From NCBI RefSeq assembly GCF_028009165.1, contig NC_079242.1, positions 3,782,001-3,846,000 on the forward strand: a stretch of 64,000 bases of DNA, in the 5' to 3' direction. The position numbers and the translations under genes were made by a program. The DNA comes from Akanthomyces muscarius (taxonomy: Eukaryota > Ascomycota > Sordariomycetes > Hypocreales > Cordycipitaceae). Within the stretch, counting starts at the first letter, position 1, and every line of letters starts with the position of its first letter. Of the stretch, positions 58,975-64,000 are shown in pieces. Under the pieces are notes generated by a model. That model made no database searches and was not told where the DNA came from. It saw only the letters and a program-made list of their open reading frames with translations.

Positions 58975-60922
58975 ATGACTTCCATGTCGCCCATCAATAC
59001 TGCTGCCGCCATGTCCGGCACCCCCTCCCACAACGGCAGCGTCTCGCCCAGACAGCCAGCGCCGCCCAAGAATGTCGCATTTGAGTTGTTGTTCCTCGAC
59101 TCTCCTCAACATCGTGCGCGGCTTCCCATGCGGGTGCAGATTTACCCTCATGACACAACTGACTCGATTGTCACGACGGTCAAGAATTTTTATGGCCTCT
59201 ACTCCGGTCGGGCTGGCTCCAAGGGCGTCAGCTTCGAGGATGACCACGGCAATACTCTGATCGCGCGGTACGAAAACTTTAGCAACAACATGATTGTCTA
59301 CGTCCGTGTCATCGAGGAGTCACCCGCTGCCTCTACTGGCCTCCCCCAACAAAATCCACAAAATTTCCAGTCTCCCACAACTGTCGATGCTTACTATGAG
59401 GGCGACCGGTATGCCAGAAATCCCCAACAGGGTGAGGAAGCGCCCATTGGCAGATTACCGCGCCAGAGAAGCCAGTCTCCTCGGGTCGATGGCGCCAGTC
59501 GCAGCGGCTCTGTAAGCAGCAAAAAGAGCCGCTCTCGCTCTGTCAAGAGCTACGCCTCCAATGCCCTCCTCGGCGACTCGTACAGCGCGAGCGTTGATGG
59601 CTATAGCAGTGGCGACGGAGAGCACGGTAGCGTTTCTAGCCGGAGCAAGGAGCAGCTCGGCACTACTGATATCAGTGTCGAAAACATTGTTGAGGGTGGT
59701 CGGCGCAAACGAGCCAAGTTTGAGAGCTCGGTAAGGAGAGACTTTCCGCATCACCGAGATGCCACCAACCACTGTTTGATTCTAATCCATTCTTTTCTTT
59801 GATTTATAGGAACTTCCTCTTTTTGCGCCGCCGCAGATGCCGGCAGCCACGTCCAACCCGTCCGTGTCGCCGGCTCGCCGAATTGATGCCCGCGCACCCC
59901 TGTCCTACGTGCCACACGGGACCAACCCATTCACGAACCCCCGACCATTACATGCTTCCTCAAACTATGGGAGCAGCTTCCACGCGGGTGGTTATGCAAC
60001 TCCCAGCGCTGAAGACCGCCGCCACCACCGTGGCAGCATCAGCTATGGCAGCAGTGGCGCTATGGGTATTCTTCCCACTCCAGACCCCACTGTCGGCAGC
60101 TGCATGTCTGAAGAGGACAAGGATGTTGCCATTCAGCTGATGCGCCTTGGTGAAATGTCAAATATCTCGCACGGTCGCACCTCTGCCTCCACGCTGGACG
60201 ACACCTTCAGTGGCAGAGCGGACAATGCTTCGTCCACTGGAGCCACTAGTGACGGGGACAGTGAGAGCGAGGACGAGCTTCCCGCCGCCCGTCGCCAGAA
60301 GCTTGACATGTCGGGCGCCTCCAAGCTCATCTACCCAACAACAGAGAGCAGCTTGACGCACGCGCAAGCCGAGTACAGCAGCGACGAGGGTAACCAGGAA
60401 GATGGCAAGCCTGGACAGGCCAAACCCAAGCCTATCATGAAGCACAAGACCACCTCTTCCATGTCCAAGCCGCCGACCAAGCCGAAGACGCACAAGCCAT
60501 CCAACAGCTTGAAGATGAAGAAGCCCCCCGTGCTCACCAATGTGCCCATGTCGCCCGCGTCTGCTCCGCACTCGCGCAAGCCCTCGGTCGCTTCTATCAG
60601 CAGCCTGCCCACTGGTGATCCGGACGGTCATCCCGATCTGTCCACCAAGCCCCGCTGCCAGAGGTGCCGCAAGAGCAAAAAGGGGTGTGATCGCCAGCGT
60701 CCCTGCGGCCGTTGCCGTGACGCAGGCCTGTCCGCCGACCAGTGCATCAGCGAAGATGAAGGCAATGGCCGCAAGGGCCGCTACGGGCGCCACATGGGCG
60801 TGCCCCTCCAGAAAGATGATGCACCTGTCGCGGTTCAGCCGACTCTGCTTCCGGCAGCCCCGATCGCTCCGACTATGGCGCCCCCGTTAGCCATCGACAA
60901 GAACAAGAAGCGGAAGAGGTAA
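58975..60922 (+). CDS. Zn2Cys6 protein with C-terminal zinc cluster
   Basis: Two exons (58975-59730 and 59810-60922) join in phase to give 622 residues. Residues about 35-115 look folded and resemble a PB1/ubiquitin-like beta-grasp: FELLFLDSPQH, RVQIYPHDTTDSIV, NFYGLY, FEDDHGNTLIARYENF, IVYVRVIE. A long disordered middle is rich in Ser, Arg and Pro, with an RKRAK basic run near 245. The zinc cluster is near the C-terminus, Cys535, 538, 545, 551, 554 and 564 (C-x2-C-x6-C-x5-C-x2-C-x9-C), followed by a basic tail KNKKRKR. Zn2Cys6 domains bind DNA, usually at the N-terminus, and no fungal-specific transcription factor domain is seen here. A transcription regulator is likely; targets unknown. The C/T-rich leader is long. 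Confidence 0.88.
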
Positions 60923-63900
60923 ACACCAGAGGCGCTGGTGTTGATGCCATGGCAGCTAATGGCACGCGCATATGCCTGCCTTGATACAGCGACACGCTCG
61001 GCGTGCTCGGCATCACTGTCTTGACACCGCAGTCGCTCACGCGATTTGTGGTACGAAGCTACGTCTATTCTTTGCAGTTTTGATTTCTTCGGTCGCCCTT
61101 TTGAGGTTTCGCGGCGCGTTTTATATATGGCGCTGGAAGGATGTAATTACGACGGCCTTTGGACAAGGCCATACTACGCTCCCTAGATTGGCGTTAGGCT
61201 CATTGTAGGAGTTGTCTCTATTCTGACCACTTTTTTTATTCTACTGCTTTTGGTTTTGTGTTTTATTGTCTGTTTTTGCAAATGTGTTTTTCTTCTTTCC
61301 GAGTCTTTATGCTACAAGGGCATGTTAGCCCTGTCGAGACGGAAGATAAAGGAAGAAGAATGGCAGGGATAAAGATGGAAGGAGGGGAAAACTTACCAGG
61401 CACCGAGCGTGCCATGATGTGGAGAGAAATGGCAACTGGAAAGAGATGGCGCGAAAGAATGAGGGATAGTGTTCTGGTACTTGGACAGTTGTGCGCTCTG
61501 GAAAGCGCACGATATCTTGTCGGAAAGCACGCGCGCTGGCAATGCGCGCGGGACGAAAAAGAGAGAAGAAAAGTAGGACGCTGGGATCGCAAATGTTTTT
61601 GTGTTTTTTTTTTCTATCATCTTTCAGGTCTTTTTTATATCTGTGCGAAATTGTCTCGAAGGAAGAGGTTCTTCCATCTGCGGCTTCGGGTTGGCGGTTC
61701 CTGCAATATCTTGGTTTCTGACTTTTTGTCGTTTATCTTCTTTTTTGCTTCTTTTTGTTTCCATCTTTCTGTGGTTTTTTCCAATCGATGTTGATTGCGT
61801 ACGCTTATTTTAGTTGCTCTTTTTGTCGCTATCTGCTTTTAACTCACTCTTCTATTATCAAAACGTGCGGTTTCCTTGTGCGACTTTTTTTTTTTTTATC
61901 TCGGAGTGCTGGAACTGAGGTGTGAGGGCGGAGATTGCGCGCCTTCTCTTTCCTACATTAGCAGCGCTATTTAATGACTGATTCTCTTTATTCAGCGCCT
62001 CGCAGTCTTTAATTTGAAGAAATGTGGCTTTTTGCGCAAGGTGAAGTCGTCAACGGTGCACAACAACGGGCACTGCGATCGTGGCTGAGGTGCAGCAGCT
62101 ACTTTCACTCATGCGCGCTCGAGATAGAAATTTCAAAATTGTACTGCGCGATCCCACCAATCAACGCGACACCAAATTTTCTTCCAAAATGCATGCGCCG
62201 ACGCGGCGTGGCGATGTTGTTCCTCGCGGCGCAAGTCAATTCCCGACCACGGACGTGTCGCAAATCGGCGAGAGGTTTAACCCGGCACTTGCGTGGTGCA
62301 CAAAGCGGGGTGAAAGTCTCACTGCGGGGCTGCGCACCTCTACTGGACAAAAAGACGATAAACCTACCCTGGAACCTTTTTTCCCTTTCTCGGCGGATTG
62401 ATCCGGGCGTTATCGTTATCGACAACAGTGGGGACAAAGATTACCAAATCGGGTAATCACGTGGAATGTCACGCTGTTTTATCGTGTGGCGGTGTGTTTG
62501 GTGTTTGTGTTTACGTCATTTGTACGCGGTGTGCCCCGCTAACCGCCCACCTGCCCCGTTTGGGAAAAAAAAGTTGGAGAAATGTCTAGGGTAGGGGGAT
62601 TTTTTTGGGGTAATCTGGATCTTGGAGAAGAAAATGAAAGCTGTAGCAGATTTGGGCAGAGTGCTTGGCTTGTCTTTTAAGGTAGGTGAGGTGGTGCTTT
62701 TAAGAAAAGTAAGTTTGTACGTTTCATTAGTTGCTGATGTGCTCTGTGGTGCGTAATAATAGATAGGGGTATCTTGCAGCACAGTTGAGCTGATATCAAC
62801 CATCTCCGGCCACGGTTGAAGAGTCTAGACTGAACCAAAATTTTCCTTTGACAAAATGAATACCCCCAGACTGCGCGTCATTTCACGCGAAATGACTCCA
62901 GTAATTGCTAGTTGTCGACCATTCAAAGCGTAACTGGTCTGTTCAGGCTGCTGGCTCACCTGGACACCCCCGGCTCGGTCGCAGACGCCCCTTCAACTGA
63001 GCGGCCAGATACATCCCCAAGTCCGATTTCATCGAAAACTAGAGCAGGAGTCAAAGTCTCGAATCCAGCACAAGATAAAGATAGAGGAAGCAACGCGCAA
63101 TTATGCCACATGGGGTCTTTTTGGGGCAAGTCGACCTGCCCGCTGGCAGGCACAGGATTTGACCGAGCGAGCAGGACACGCGGATAGGTCCGGACCAACT
63201 ACGACACCGCCGCCGCCGACGTAAAACTTGCCAAAATGGTGAAAGACGATGTCACTGACGGGCGGGAGCCTCCATGACGCGCGAATTTCTCAACGACGGC
63301 GCGCTTGTTTGCAAAGAAAAGGACATTTTACGGCGGCGCGTTCCCGCAGCTCCCGCAACATGGCCCATGCTGGGAAAACATCAAGGGCTCGACGTGGCTG
63401 AGCAGCGGTGGCCGGAGGGTGCCAAAAGGGGTGTCACTCCAAGGGATATTTCGTTTGAATGTGCATGGGAGCTTTGTGTCGAGAGAATGGAGGTCAGCAG
63501 GGTAGGTGGTCTGTAGTGGCCCGGTAGAGGCGCGCTGCGGGATGGGCAGTGACTGGCAGAGCTGGCCGAGAAGACGTCGCGACCCGGTGACGTTTCTCAA
63601 GAAGTAGTAGAAGACGGAGACTGGGAGCGAAATGTGGCCAGCGAACATGGAACGATGATCTGCTCTGCGATATTGGTGACTCCAGGTGAGCGAGCCTCCA
63701 GCTACTATGGATGATGATGAGGCAGCACAGGGTGATTGCATGCATAGGTGTAAGTCATGTGGCTGGGACGTCCTCCCTCGATGTGGTATTCTTATCAACG
63801 TCCCACGGTAGAGTCATCGCCATGAATACAAGTCTTGGTATTTGGCGAGACAACGTAGTCTTGTTACTAAAATGTCCGCAGACTGTCGAGATCTCTGTGG

Positions 63901-64000
63901 GGGGTTGCCCATATCTGTGGATTGGATGTTATAAATAGCCAATACTAGAACTTTGGGCTATAGCCATGACAATAAATGGAGGCGACAAGTATGACGACGT
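60923..64000. other. Gene-free right end of window
   Basis: 3.1 kb. The first part is probably the 3' UTR of the Zn2Cys6 gene, with T-rich DNA near 61220-61900. Short frames here have no convincing start or composition. A gene beginning beyond 64000 cannot be excluded. Confidence 0.5.

Noticed and set aside
1..64000. CRISPR arrays, bacterial operons or rRNA genes
   Set aside because: None seen; the window is clearly fungal nuclear DNA with spliceosomal introns.

Overview
The window is nuclear DNA of a filamentous ascomycete (Pezizomycotina; probably a sordariomycete, perhaps Hypocreales, though the exact group is a guess). Genes carry short introns of about 45-140 bp with GTRNGY donors and CTNAC-like branch sites. 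Single-copy fungal housekeeping genes sit beside secreted hydrolases, a Zn2Cys6 regulator, and an AT-rich island that looks like repeat-induced point mutation (RIP). I support 14 protein genes, one decayed hydrolase gene, one tRNA locus of unusual form and one solo LTR.

Layout. 1-12.6 kb holds no gene I can support. 12.6-24.3 kb is a housekeeping block: a PQ-loop membrane protein (Any1/PQLC1 type), a nuclear hypothetical protein, methylenetetrahydrofolate reductase (Met12 type), mitochondrial leucyl-tRNA synthetase and a cystinosin-like transporter. 24.3-33.8 kb is an accessory stretch: a 605-residue orphan protein, two low-complexity Cys-containing proteins (one a zinc-knuckle protein), then the AT-rich island with a solo LTR flanked by a 5-bp target duplication. 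At the island edge (33.66-33.75 kb) the two halves of a tRNA-Ser(CGA) lie in reversed order, 3' half first, followed by a Pol III terminator. This is the signature of a circularly permuted tRNA gene.

34-42.4 kb carries an F-box-like protein, a broken alpha/beta hydrolase, a cutinase, a small fungal-specific protein and a secreted tripeptidyl aminopeptidase, a set typical of host or substrate interaction. 43.2-49.8 kb returns to core genes: the mitochondrial aspartate/glutamate carrier and a B-type mitotic cyclin. About 9.2 kb without genes separates the cyclin from a divergently transcribed Zn2Cys6 protein (58.98-60.92 kb). The last 3 kb is non-coding as far as I can see.

Exon boundaries were worked out by hand from splice-site consensus and reading frame. 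All fit in phase except the 3' end of the 30.7-kb gene, which is open.
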